Source of the DNA: Nocardiopsis sp. CNT312
GTDB lineage: Bacteria; Actinomycetota; Actinomycetes; Streptosporangiales; Streptosporangiaceae
Direction of reading: 5' to 3'
DNA: 64,000 bases
NCBI RefSeq assembly: GCF_000515115.1
Contig: NZ_AZXF01000017.1
Coordinates: forward strand, 96,292 to 160,291
In this document: positions 21,068 to 28,572 of the stretch, piece after piece
Layout of the letters: each line of letters opens with the position of its first letter
Numbering within the stretch: position 1 is the first letter of the stretch
The notes under the pieces: model-generated
Told to the model about the DNA's origin: nothing
Database searches by the model: none
Seen by the model: only the letters and a program-made list of their open reading frames with translations
Program-made: the position numbers and the translations under genes

Positions 21068-22855
21068 TCATCGCGGCCCCGGGATGAACTCCTGGGCCTT
21101 GCTCTTGACGCCCTCCTTGACGACCGCCCAGGCTTCCGGGTCGCCCTTGAGCAGCGCCGCCGTCATACTCTCCATCTGGTCCAGGGTCGCGTGCGGCGGG
21201 ATGGGCGGTATGGCGGGGTCTGTGACGAACTCGACCACGCAGGGGCGGTCCGCGTTCAGCGCCCGTCGCCAGGCGTCGGCCACCTCACTTGGATCCTCGA
21301 TCCGAGCTCCGGCCAGCCCCATGTCCCTGGCGATCTGGGCGTAGGGCAGGTCGGGGATGCGCTGTGAGGGCGTGAACCGCGGTGTTCCACCCATCGCACG
21401 CAGTTCCCAGGTGACCTGGTTGAGGTCACCGTTGTTGAGGACCCCGATGACCACACGGGGGTCCTCCCACTCGTGCCAGTAGTGCGCCAGGGTGATCAGC
21501 TCGTTGATACCGCTCATCTGCATCGCGCCGTCACCGACGAGAGCGATCACCGGTCGGTTCGGATGAGCGAACTTGGCCCCCGTCGCGTACGGCGTGCCCG
21601 GGCACATCGTGGCCAGGGTGCCCGACAGGGAGCCGCGCATGCCCGTGCGGAAGCGCAGGTAGCGCGCGTACCAGTTGGCAGCCGAACCGGAGTCGGACGT
21701 CACGATCACATCGTCGGGCAGCAGCGGCGACAGTTCGTGGAAGACACGCTGGGGGTTGATCGGCTCGGCGTCGACCATGGCACGCCGTCCGAGCACCTCC
21801 CACCAGCGTTCGACGTCGTCCTCGATCTTCTCCCGCCACGAGCCGTCGGTCTTCCGTTCGAGGAGCGGAAGGAGGGCCTGTAGGGTTCGGGCCGCGTCGC
21901 CGACCAGATTGCACTCGAACGGGTATCGCATCCCGAGCATCGTCGGGTCGATGTCGATCTGGACCGCCCGCGCCTGGTCGAAGGCGGGCAGGAACTGGCT
22001 GTACGGCAGATTCGAGCCGACGACCAGCAGCGTGTCGCAGTCCCGCATCATCTCGTAGGAAGGCCGGGTGCCCAGCAGCCCGATGGAGCCGGTCACGAAC
22101 GGCAGGTCGTCCGGGAGGACGTCCTTGCCGAGCAGGGCCTTGGCCACCCCCGCACCGAGGACGTCCGCCACCTCGGTCAGCTCCCCCGGTGCCCCCCGGG
22201 CGCCCTGGCCCGCCAGGATCGCGACGCGTTCGCCCGAGTTGAGGACCTCGGCGGCCCTGGCCAGCCCCTCGGCCGACGGCACTGTCTCGGTGTCGGAGAG
22301 CCCGAGGCTGGAGGGCACCATCTTGAACTCGTGTCTGGGCGGCGAGTACTCCAGGTCCTGCACGTCCGCCGGGATGATGAGTGCGGTCACGGTCCGCCGC
22401 GAGACCGCTGTGCGGATGGCCCGGTCCAGGACGTTGGGCAGTTGCTCGGGGACGGTGACCATCTGGAGGTAGTCGCTCGCCACATCCTTGTACAGCGAGA
22501 GCAGGTCGATCTCCTGCTGGTAGGAGCCTCCCATCGCGCTGCGCGCCGTTTGGCCGATGATCGCCACCACCGGTACGTGGTCGAGTTTGGCGTCGTAGAG
22601 GCCGTTGAGCAGGTGGACGGCGCCGGGGCCGGAGGTGGCGGCACACACGCCGACCCGCCCGGAGAACTTCGCGTACCCGGTCGCCTCGAACGCGGCCAGC
22701 TCCTCATGCCTGGACTGGATGAAGCGGGGCCGGTCCTCCGCCCGTCCCCAGGCTCCGAGCAGGCTGTTGATGCCGTCGCCCGCGTAGGAGAAGACGTGCT
22801 CGACCTCCCACTCGCGCAGCCGCTTCAGCACGTAGTCGGACACCATGTCGGCCAT
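21068..22855 (-). CDS. Thiamine diphosphate-dependent enzyme, pyruvate oxidase/dehydrogenase (quinone)-like
   Basis: A 595-residue member of the ThDP family that includes pyruvate:quinone oxidoreductase PoxB and acetolactate synthase. The N-terminal Pyr domain shows SRHEELAAFEATGYAKFSG with the catalytic Glu. The middle nucleotide-binding domain spans about 190-330. The C-terminal PP domain has GDGAMQMSGIN followed by NNGDLNQVTW, the metal-diphosphate site. The sequence pattern is closest to PoxB-type decarboxylases that use FAD. The exact substrate is not provable from sequence. The ATG at 22855 has AGAGGA upstream. The gene stands alone between DUF3566 and tRNA-Ile, where many relatives have only tRNAs. 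Confidence 0.85.
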   Translation of the reverse strand: MADMVSDYVLKRLREWEVEHVFSYAGDGINSLLGAWGRAEDRPRFIQSRHEELAAFEATGYAKFSGRVGVCAATSGPGAVHLLNGLYDAKLDHVPVVAIIGQTARSAMGGSYQQEIDLLSLYKDVASDYLQMVTVPEQLPNVLDRAIRTAVSRRTVTALIIPADVQDLEYSPPRHEFKMVPSSLGLSDTETVPSAEGLARAAEVLNSGERVAILAGQGARGAPGELTEVADVLGAGVAKALLGKDVLPDDLPFVTGSIGLLGTRPSYEMMRDCDTLLVVGSNLPYSQFLPAFDQARAVQIDIDPTMLGMRYPFECNLVGDAARTLQALLPLLERKTDGSWREKIEDDVERWWEVLGRRAMVDAEPINPQRVFHELSPLLPDDVIVTSDSGSAANWYARYLRFRTGMRGSLSGTLATMCPGTPYATGAKFAHPNRPVIALVGDGAMQMSGINELITLAHYWHEWEDPRVVIGVLNNGDLNQVTWELRAMGGTPRFTPSQRIPDLPYAQIARDMGLAGARIEDPSEVADAWRRALNADRPCVVEFVTDPAIPPIPPHATLDQMESMTAALLKGDPEAWAVVKEGVKSKAQEFIPGPR

Positions 22856-23093
22856 GGCGGTTCCTCTCCCGGGACCGCGATCACGCGACACCGTCCCGTC
22901 GCATCGCAACACCGTTGGCCTTCAGTAGGTGTGACTACCCAGGTCACGGCGGTGCATTCGTCTTGGCAGGGCCGGACTCCGACACCGGCCCCCTCGCCCG
23001 TGTGTTCGTCCTCCGGTCCGGCGACGCACGTTTGCCCGGAGCCGGGCCCGGTGAGGGCTCTGCGCGGGTGCCGCACGACCGACGGGGGACCCC

Positions 23094-23620
23094 ATGGGCG
23101 GACGGGGGACCTCGCAAACGAGGATCCCCGTTGACGCGCGCTCGCGCTCCGGTGTCGGCGACCACCGCGGGTTCGTCGAGCGCGCCGCCGACCTGGTATT
23201 CCGTTACGGGGGTTCGCCCCCCGTCCGTTTCAGTGACGTTCTGCGCAGGCACGGGTCGCGTAGCGGAGAGTGACGAGGACGCCGCCCCGCTCTCGGAACG
23301 GGTTCTCACGCTGGCGGAGTTCCTCGGCCGTCGCGCCCCGCACTGGCGGCCACCCAGGTCGGACCGTGCCGCCGTCGTGCGGGACCTGCTTTCGCGGACC
23401 GATGCTGGCTCCTGGAGCGTCCGCGGGCGGCGACTGTGGCCGCGATCCACGGTCTGGAGCTTCCGGAGCACCGTGCCCCTACCTGCGCCGCCACGCGGTG
23501 CTGGTCCCACCCGGCCCGCGGCACATGGAGTGGTTCCACGACCACGCGCGCATCGAGGCGCTCCTCCGCGACGGCGCTGATCCGCCACGTGACGTTTCCC
23601 CGTGGCCGCCCCCGGTCTGC
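23094..23620 (+). pseudogene. Possible decayed gene between the ThDP enzyme and tRNA-Ile
   Basis: 22856-23803 has no intact gene. Protein-like text jumps between frames. From an ATG at 23094 one frame reads GFVERAADLVFRYGGSPPVR and stops at 23273. A second frame continues with LTLAEFLGRRAPHWRP and RAAVVRDLLSRTDAGSW. A third reads HAVLVPPGPRHMEWFHDHAR. The three parts in order suggest one gene broken by at least two frameshifts. I do not recognise the family. Confidence 0.25.
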
Positions 23621-23803
23621 CCGGTCACGGGTTGCGTTTCAGGACGGTCGACGCCGAGCGGTAACGCGTGGGCTGAAGCACTCGGGGAGCCCCATAAAAT
23701 AGGAGGTGAAGCGGGGCACGGATCGCCGGGTCCCGCTCCTGCCCGCACAGTGGAACCGGTTCGCTCCGGTCTCGCCGATGCGGTAGAGTTCCATCCGGAA
23801 CGA

Positions 23804-23877
23804 GGGCGTATAGCTCAGTCGGTTAGAGCGCATCCCTGATAAGGATGAGGCCCCAGGTTCAAGTCCTGGTACGCCCA
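23804..23877 (+). tRNA. tRNA-Ile (GAT anticodon)
   Basis: Acceptor stem GGGCGTA/TACGCCC, D arm GCTC...GAGC, anticodon stem CATCC/GGATG around loop CTGATAA (anticodon GAT), T arm with GGTTCAAGTCC. CCA is not encoded after the discriminator A. A -10-like TAGAGT lies at 23784-23789. The 3' part from the anticodon loop onward is repeated at 46555-46598, so the present 3' half belongs to the integrated element's recombination product. The tRNA sequence is nevertheless intact. Confidence 0.95.
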
Positions 23878-23879
23878 CC
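23836..23879 (+). repeat. attL: 44-bp direct repeat within tRNA-Ile
   Basis: Identical over 44 bp to 46555-46598. The match starts exactly at the tRNA anticodon loop (CTGATAAGG...) and ends two bases past the tRNA. Flanking bases differ on both sides. Confidence 0.93.
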
Positions 23880-23894
23880 CAGATTTTCCTGGTC

Positions 23895-23929
23895 AGAGCC
23901 TTGCTTCTCCACTCAGAGAGCAGGGCTCT
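23895..23929 (+). terminator. Terminator-like hairpin after tRNA-Ile (element side)
   Basis: AGAGCC..GCTTCTC pairs imperfectly with GAGAGCA.GGGCTCT, followed by TTTCTCGTT. It replaces the original tRNA terminator, which now lies beyond attR. Confidence 0.6.
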
Positions 23930-23939
23930 TTCTCGTTCG

Positions 23940-24648
23940 ACCGTCATTTGACCGTGGGACCCCACGGCATCCCCTGTCAGAACACGTACTCCCCCGGCAC
24001 TGAACGGCACCGGCCGGACGCGAAGTCGACAACAGATCGGATGGTTGTGTCGCCCCGACTCTAGCCGGTCACCTCTGGGTCGGCAGTGGGCGACTCGGGA
24101 ACTCCAGCGGGCAGAGGCCGCGGGCGGGCATCGCCGCGGGATCTGTGCGCCCGCCCCGGACACACATCAGGTGAGAGTGGGCGCAGGGCGCGCCCTTTGC
24201 GCTGGGGCGTGCGACGGTGCACCGTGCATGGGTGCCCAGAGCGTCACGCGCATCCCACTGCGCCTCGACAGCAGGGCGGAGCAGTAGGGCGCACGGTGCC
24301 GGTGTCCGCAGACTGGGCGAAGGGCGCGCGCCGTCGCGCATGGCATCCGTGCTCTCTGTCGCCCCTCCACGAGCGCCGTTTTCGCTGGGCATGGACCCGC
24401 CCGCTGGGCGGTGCCGTGCGCTGGCGGGCGGCGCACGGACTATGCGTTCCGATGCCGGTGCCCACTTCCCCGGCTCGGGCCATGCACTGGGGGCGCACTC
24501 GGTGGAGTGCCCTGGTAGGTGCCCGCCCACCGGGCCATAGTGCCCGCCGCCCACAGGGCGTGGGCACGGCGCCCAAGGGGTGCGCGCATCGCCCGCCCAT
24601 GTGGGCGCCCGCCCGGTGCGCACATGGGCGGGCGCCCACATCGCGCCC
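23940..24648. other. Gene-free, short-repeat-rich left end of the element
   Basis: No frame here shows protein-like composition. From about 24170 the DNA is built of overlapping short motifs such as GGGCGC/GCGCCC, GTGCGC/GCGCAC and GCCCGCCCA. It ends with a near-palindromic stretch at 24590-24645, where CATGTGGGCGCCCGCCC is followed by its near-complement. Open frames on both strands are artefacts of the absence of A/T. Confidence 0.6.
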
Positions 24649-24912
24649 CTATGCCGTCTCGGTAGCGGTCGGCTCTCTCCGTTCCGGGAGGGGCACGCCC
24701 AGAAGCTTCAAGAGGTCGACCGTGACCACTCGGTAGGTCGTGCCGTAGCGCAGCAGCCGACAGGGGAACTCGCCGCGCCTGGCGAGTTCGTAGGCCGTCG
24801 TCCGCCCCATGTGCAGAGCACGGGCCGCCGTCATCAGGTCCACGGCGGCAGGCAGTTCGTACAGCTCGTGGATGGTGAAGGCTCTGCGATCCTCAGCCAC
24901 TGGTCCTCCCAT
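24649..24912 (-). CDS. Excisionase-like helix-turn-helix protein
   Basis: An 87-residue protein with a winged-helix/MerR-type DNA-binding domain of the excisionase family: LMTAARALHMGRTTAYELAR (28-47), then GEFPCRLLRYGTTYRVVTVD. Such proteins accompany tyrosine recombinases and bias them toward excision, and some act as repressors. The ATG at 24912 has GAGGA nine bases upstream. A GTG at 24900 with GGAGGA is the alternative. It is at the opposite end of the element from the recombinase, which is unusual for an int-xis pair. Confidence 0.8.
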   Translation of the reverse strand: MGGPVAEDRRAFTIHELYELPAAVDLMTAARALHMGRTTAYELARRGEFPCRLLRYGTTYRVVTVDLLKLLGVPLPERREPTATETA

Positions 24913-24973
24913 GTGCCGGTTTCCTCGTCAAGGAGGAGAAGCACCTGGAACTGCGGAAAGTGACAGGGGCACG

Positions 24974-25165
24974 TCAGGACATGAGGGTGCGCACGGCCCG
25001 GTCGTACACCACCTGCACGATCAGGAGGGTATCGATCCGTACCCGTTTGTCGGTGGCGTGCAGCCCCTCGTGGACCGGGTCGAACCCGGCCGTGGCTGGT
25101 AGGCCCAGCCCGGCAAGGTAGTTGCCGATATTCGACGAAGGCGGTGCCGCCCCGCCGTGGCGGCA
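24974..25165 (-). pseudogene. C-terminal remnant of an M20-type metallopeptidase
   Basis: On the minus strand a frame without its own start reads PPSSNIGNYLAGLGLPATAG, then FDPVHEGLHATDKRVRIDT and a short tail to a TGA at 24974-24976. The pattern (GLGLPATxGF...EGLHATDxRxxxDT) resembles the C-terminus of M20/ArgE-type peptidases. The N-terminal catalytic part is missing. A different frame starting with an ATG at 25239 runs into it. This is a fragment, not a working gene. Family assignment is from memory of the motif. Confidence 0.5.
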
Positions 25166-25237
25166 GTCTCCAGAGCTTCGCTGAGGCGGCGGGCGGACAG
25201 GAGGTGGCGGCTCCGCTGCAGATCGTAGGGTTGGGTC

Positions 25238-25870
25238 ATGGCGACGACCACAGAGTCCAAGTACAGCGGAGTGATCTTCGACTTCTTCGGTGTCCTGACC
25301 TTCAATATGGTCGAGGTCATCTCCTCATTCGAGGACCGCGAGAAACTGCCCCGAGGAACGTTTCTTCGTGCGTGGGCCGACCAGCGAGGACAAGAACTCT
25401 TCCAACAGCTCGAACTCGGCCAGATCACGCAAGCGGAATGGAACAAGGGGTTCGCCGCCCTGATCGGGGTCGCCCCTGACGACCTGATGGCCCGCTACCT
25501 CCATGACGCCTTCCCCGCTTACCAGATGCTCAAGGTCGCACGGCAGGCACGGCAGGCCGGGATCAAGACGGCGGTGCTGTCCAACAGTCTCGGCCGGGAA
25601 CCTTACGATCCCTACGCGGGCTTCGACTTGCACGGCACCTTCGACGAGGTGGTGTTCTCCACCGACCACGGCATCCGCAAGCCCGATCCCGAGATCTTCC
25701 GCCTGGTCCTGGACAAGCTCGGTGTGGCGGCCCAACGGTGCGTGTTCGTTGACGACAGCGAAGACAACCTTGCTGCCGCCCACTGGCTGGGCCTCACCCC
25801 GCTCTTGGCGTTGGACGAGGACGTGGCGGCCCCCCGCCTGCGCCACATGCTGGACCTACCCCACCCGTAG
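25238..25870 (+). CDS. HAD-IA family hydrolase-like protein
   Basis: A 210-residue haloacid dehalogenase-like protein, probably a cytoplasmic phosphatase-type enzyme. Motif I is VIFDFFGVLT (12-21), with the nucleophile Asp present. The second Asp of the usual DxD is Phe, as in HAD branches where it is Gly or another residue, so classic phosphatase chemistry is uncertain. Motif II is AVLSNS, motif III has the Lys in GIRKPDPEIF, and motif IV is CVFVDDSEDN. The cap region lies between motifs I and II. It faces the broken SLOG-like gene. Confidence 0.8.
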   Translation: MATTTESKYSGVIFDFFGVLTFNMVEVISSFEDREKLPRGTFLRAWADQRGQELFQQLELGQITQAEWNKGFAALIGVAPDDLMARYLHDAFPAYQMLKVARQARQAGIKTAVLSNSLGREPYDPYAGFDLHGTFDEVVFSTDHGIRKPDPEIFRLVLDKLGVAAQRCVFVDDSEDNLAAAHWLGLTPLLALDEDVAAPRLRHMLDLPHP

Positions 25871-25993
25871 GAACTCGCGTACGGCCGTGTGCGACGTGGA
25901 GCTGGTGGGCGCACTCCTTCTTCGCCCCGGTTTTCGAGAGCGCTCGGGCAGGCTGGACGTGGGGGCATGCGGAGTCCCCATGAAGTCGGTCGG

Positions 25994-26489
25994 CTACCGA
26001 ACCTCTCCCTTGCGGCTCCCGCAAGCCAGATCACGTCCACCGGTACACCCCGGCCACGCGCGGCCTCGACGGCGTCGCCCGTGCCGCCCTTGCCGTTCGA
26101 GGTCCTGCTGTTCCAGACCGCGGAGAGCCGGTCGATCCCGCCGGGCACGGTCTCGTTAGCGTCCTCGTAAGCGGCGCGGCCGACGCTCTTGTGCGGCATG
26201 TACCGCACGAGCGTGGAGCGCATCAGCAGGCCGTCGAACCGGTCCAGGTTGTGGGGCTTGACCTTGGCCTCCAGGTAGTCGACGGAGGGCAGGACGACTT
26301 CGAGCAGTCCGCCGACCGCGAGCACGGCTTCGGCGAAGAGCTGGTCCGCTCCGCGTGCCAGACAGGAGACACCGGTGAGCGCGCCGTCAGCGTAGGGAGC
26401 CAGAGCCTCGTCCAGGGCCTTACGCACCGCGGCGACCCTGTCAGCCTCAGGTCCGAGTGACCGGTGACGTCGAACAGCGACTCGCCCAC
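25994..26489 (-). pseudogene. SLOG/Rossmann-like hypothetical gene, frameshifted
   Basis: The GTG at 26489 with an AGGGAG site begins GESLFDVTGHSDL. Near 26455 the protein-like sequence continues in another frame with GPEADRVAAVRKALDEALAP, GVSCLARGADQLFAEAVLAV and DAVEAARGRGVPVDVIWLAG. The pattern (GHxDL, GxxCLAxGADxLFAE, VIWxxGA) is that of small SLOG-type nucleotide-binding proteins common in actinomycetes. The natural stop appears lost to a second shift. The continuing frame runs antisense into the HAD gene until 25612. A sequencing error could explain either shift. Confidence 0.5.
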
Positions 26490-26607
26490 AGGACTCCCTG
26501 AACACCGAAGGAGTATTCCCGAGCGTGAATACTCCCGGATGAGTTGACCGTCGCCCGGGCGCTCTCTACCGTGAATTCTCGATAATGCCATACGGAAAGG
26601 ATGATTC

Positions 26608-26802
26608 ATGGCACTTCGGAAACTTTCCGGTGATTGCAACCGGAACGACTGCCCAGGTGTGTTCTCCACCGGAACGGGAACCGTGATCGTCCAGGGACCG
26701 CTGTTGAAGGCCACCGAAGAACTCACCCTCTCCACCGGTGAGGTGGCCGTCGAGATCCCCGCCCACCTCATCGAGGAGGCCGCCCGTGCGCTTGGAAGGT
26801 GA
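26608..26802 (+). CDS. Small hypothetical protein preceding the DUF6879 gene
   Basis: A 64-residue protein from an ATG at 26608 with AAAGGATG before it. The sequence includes LSGDCNRNDCPGVFSTGTGT and IVQGPLL, ending in a helix (PAHLIEEAARALG). Genes of this type often precede DUF6879 and Scr1-like regulator genes in actinomycetes. Its end overlaps the DUF6879 start by 17 bases, so it is coupled to it. The two cysteines (CNRNDC) could bind metal, but that is speculation. Function unknown. Confidence 0.75.
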   Translation: MALRKLSGDCNRNDCPGVFSTGTGTVIVQGPLLKATEELTLSTGEVAVEIPAHLIEEAARALGR

Positions 26803-27310
26803 CGCCTGGCAGGAGTTCTTCCACTCCTTCCGCCGGGAGGCGTTCCGGCTGGAGACCCTGCCGAGCTACACAGTGCCCGAGGAAGAGGACGAGCTGCGCC
26901 GTTTCCTGGCCGGAGAAGCACGGCCCGCCGAGGAGCTGCACACCGACACCTACCTGATCAAGGTCCGCGAGCACGTGGAAGCCGGGCGCCGGATGCGCAG
27001 AGTCCACACCCTCACCAGCCCTGTCGGCGACCACCTGCGGTTCCAGTTCGAGTGGGGGTACGCCTTCAGCGTCCAGGCGGGAGAGGAGGTCAACATCCTC
27101 GACTTCGCCACCACCCCCGACCCCGGCCTTCCCCGACAGGACTTCTGGCTCTTCGACGACACGCACGTGGTCCTCATGCACTACGCTGCCGACGGCACCC
27201 AGACCGGTCGGGAACTGCTGGAGGACACCGACCCCGCCCCCTACGTCCGGTACAAGGACCTGGCCCTGGAGCACTCCACCCCCTTCACCGAGTACTACAA
27301 GGTCCGCTGA
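26786..27310 (+). CDS. DUF6879 family protein
   Basis: A 174-residue protein of the DUF6879 type, widespread in actinomycetes beside XRE regulators of the Scr1 class. Recognisable parts are WQEFFHSFRREAFRLETLP, the IKVREHVEAGRRMRRVHTL core and the FWLFDDTHVVLMHY strand. The GTG at 26786 has GAGGAGG upstream and lies within the preceding small gene. The stop is directly followed by the TTG of the XRE gene. The three genes form a tight regulatory cassette upstream of the lanthipeptide precursor. The biochemical role of the family is unknown. Confidence 0.83.
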   Translation: MRLEGDAWQEFFHSFRREAFRLETLPSYTVPEEEDELRRFLAGEARPAEELHTDTYLIKVREHVEAGRRMRRVHTLTSPVGDHLRFQFEWGYAFSVQAGEEVNILDFATTPDPGLPRQDFWLFDDTHVVLMHYAADGTQTGRELLEDTDPAPYVRYKDLALEHSTPFTEYYKVR

Positions 27311-28183
27311 TTGACCCTTGAGCCCGAGAACGCCGACCGGCAGCGCGGCGAACTGGCCGACGCTCTGCGCCGGCTCCGCCGCTCTGCCGGGATGACCGGT
27401 GCGGGCCTGGCCGCCCGCGCCGGTATGAGCCAGGCCAAGATCAGCAAGATCGAGAACAACCGCATCCGCCCTTCCCATCTGGACGTCGAACGCATCCTCA
27501 CCGCCCTCGGCGTCCCCTTGGAAGGACAGGACGGGGTGCGCCTGCTGGAGCTGGCGCGGGTGACCAACTCCGACTACCAGGGGTTCCGCACCGCGCTGCA
27601 ACGCGGTTTGGGGGAGCTGCAACGCGACTTGGCCGCCATTGAGGGCGCGGCAACCACGATCCGCTACTTCCTGCCGTGCATGATCACCGGCCTGTTGCAG
27701 ACCCCCGAATACGCGCGGCAGAGTCTGGCGCACCCGCTGGTGAACCGCGGTGCGGAGTGGCACACGGCCCTGGCCCGCCGACTGGAACGCCAGCAGGCCC
27801 TCTACCAGCCGGGACGACGGTTCGTGTTCGTGCTGACCGAGGCAGCGCTGCGCTGGCCGCTGTGCCCGCCCGCGGTCATGGCGTTGCAGATGGACCGCCT
27901 CGCGTCCTTGAGTGAGCTGGCCGGGGTGGACATCCGGATCGTCCCCGCCCACCCTCCAGTCCCGAGCGGGCCGCTCAACGGGTTCACGCTCTACGATGAC
28001 CGGCTCGTCACCGTTGAGGTGTTCACCGGTGAGCTGGCGCTGCGCGACCCCAAGGACATCGCCTACAGCGAAGAGATCTTCGACTTCTACCACGGCCGAT
28101 CCCTCGCGCATGACGATGCTCGCTCGTTTCTCGGCCGATTCGCCCAGGAATATCGAGAACGAGCGAAAACCGACATTCCGTAG
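27311..28183 (+). CDS. XRE-family regulator with DUF5753 (Scr1-type)
   Basis: A 290-residue protein with an N-terminal XRE helix-turn-helix (GAGLAARAGMSQAKISKIEN, residues about 32-51) and a C-terminal DUF5753-like domain (LPCMITGLLQTPEYARQSL, FVFVLTEAALRW, VDIRIVPAHPPVPSGPLNGF, VEVFTGELALRDP). Members regulate development and antibiotic clusters and are modulated by small DUF397 partners. The TTG at 27311 abuts the DUF6879 stop. It lies 94 bases upstream of the lanthipeptide precursor and is the obvious candidate regulator of that cluster. Confidence 0.88.
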   Translation: MTLEPENADRQRGELADALRRLRRSAGMTGAGLAARAGMSQAKISKIENNRIRPSHLDVERILTALGVPLEGQDGVRLLELARVTNSDYQGFRTALQRGLGELQRDLAAIEGAATTIRYFLPCMITGLLQTPEYARQSLAHPLVNRGAEWHTALARRLERQQALYQPGRRFVFVLTEAALRWPLCPPAVMALQMDRLASLSELAGVDIRIVPAHPPVPSGPLNGFTLYDDRLVTVEVFTGELALRDPKDIAYSEEIFDFYHGRSLAHDDARSFLGRFAQEYRERAKTDIP

Positions 28184-28204
28184 CGTGAATTTATTCCCAC
28201 CCGT

Positions 28205-28241
28205 GAAAGTCCTTCAAACGACTTTCCGGTGTGCCTAGTCT
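28205..28241 (+). promoter_or_regulatory. Promoter and overlapping inverted repeat of the lanthipeptide precursor gene
   Basis: A -35-like TTCAAA (28213-28218) and a -10-like TAGTCT (28236-28241) are 17 bp apart, about 37 bp before the precursor start. An inverted repeat GAAAGT-N10-ACTTTC (28205-28226) covers the -35 element and could be an operator, perhaps for the adjacent XRE protein (inference). Confidence 0.5.
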
Positions 28242-28277
28242 TTCCTGTGCCAGAGCCCCTACCGGAAAGAGCGAGCG

Positions 28278-28451
28278 ATGCGCTTGGCGCAGGAATCCCA
28301 GCAGGACACGCAGACCCACGCCCCTTCGTCACCCTTCGTTCTCGACATCCGCCTGATCGAGACCAGCGACACCACACCACTGATCAACCTCACCGACGAC
28401 GGCTGCGGGACGACCTGCCCCAGCACCTGTGTCACGAGCGTGTCGGACTGA
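28278..28451 (+). CDS. FxLD-family lanthipeptide precursor
   Basis: A 57-residue peptide gene too short for ordinary gene callers. The ATG at 28278 follows GGAAAGAG. The leader (about 1-37) contains FVLD at residues 20-23, the family hallmark, in SPFVLDIRLIETS. The core ends in LTDDGCGTTCPSTCVTSVSD, with three cysteines (43, 47, 51) among many Thr/Ser that LanB could dehydrate and LanC cyclise to lanthionines. The aspartates at 40-41 are possible targets of the PIMT-like methyltransferase. The precursor is followed by a hairpin, then the modification genes. Ring pattern and bioactivity cannot be read from sequence. Confidence 0.88.
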   Translation: MRLAQESQQDTQTHAPSSPFVLDIRLIETSDTTPLINLTDDGCGTTCPSTCVTSVSD

Positions 28452-28520
28452 ACAGTCTCGGGAAAGCGCATGGATTCGAGCGCCGACCCGGACACGCACC
28501 AGGCCGCACTGTCGATCCGT

Positions 28521-28555
28521 GGTGGTCGGCACCGTCCTCTTCGGTGCCGACCACC
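28521..28555 (+). terminator. Attenuator hairpin between precursor and modification genes
   Basis: Perfect 14-bp stem (GGTGGTCGGCACCG / CGGTGCCGACCACC) with a 7-base loop followed by CTCTT, 17 bp before the LanB start. Its place suggests partial termination so that precursor mRNA exceeds enzyme mRNA. Confidence 0.8.
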
Positions 28556-28572
28556 CTCTTGGGAGGACCACC

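Noticed and set aside
24069..24736. Open frames up to 216 residues on both strands at the island's left end
   Set aside because: The translations are dominated by Arg, Pro, Ala and Cys from repeated GC words, with no ribosome binding site or motif. Absence of stops follows from lack of A/T.
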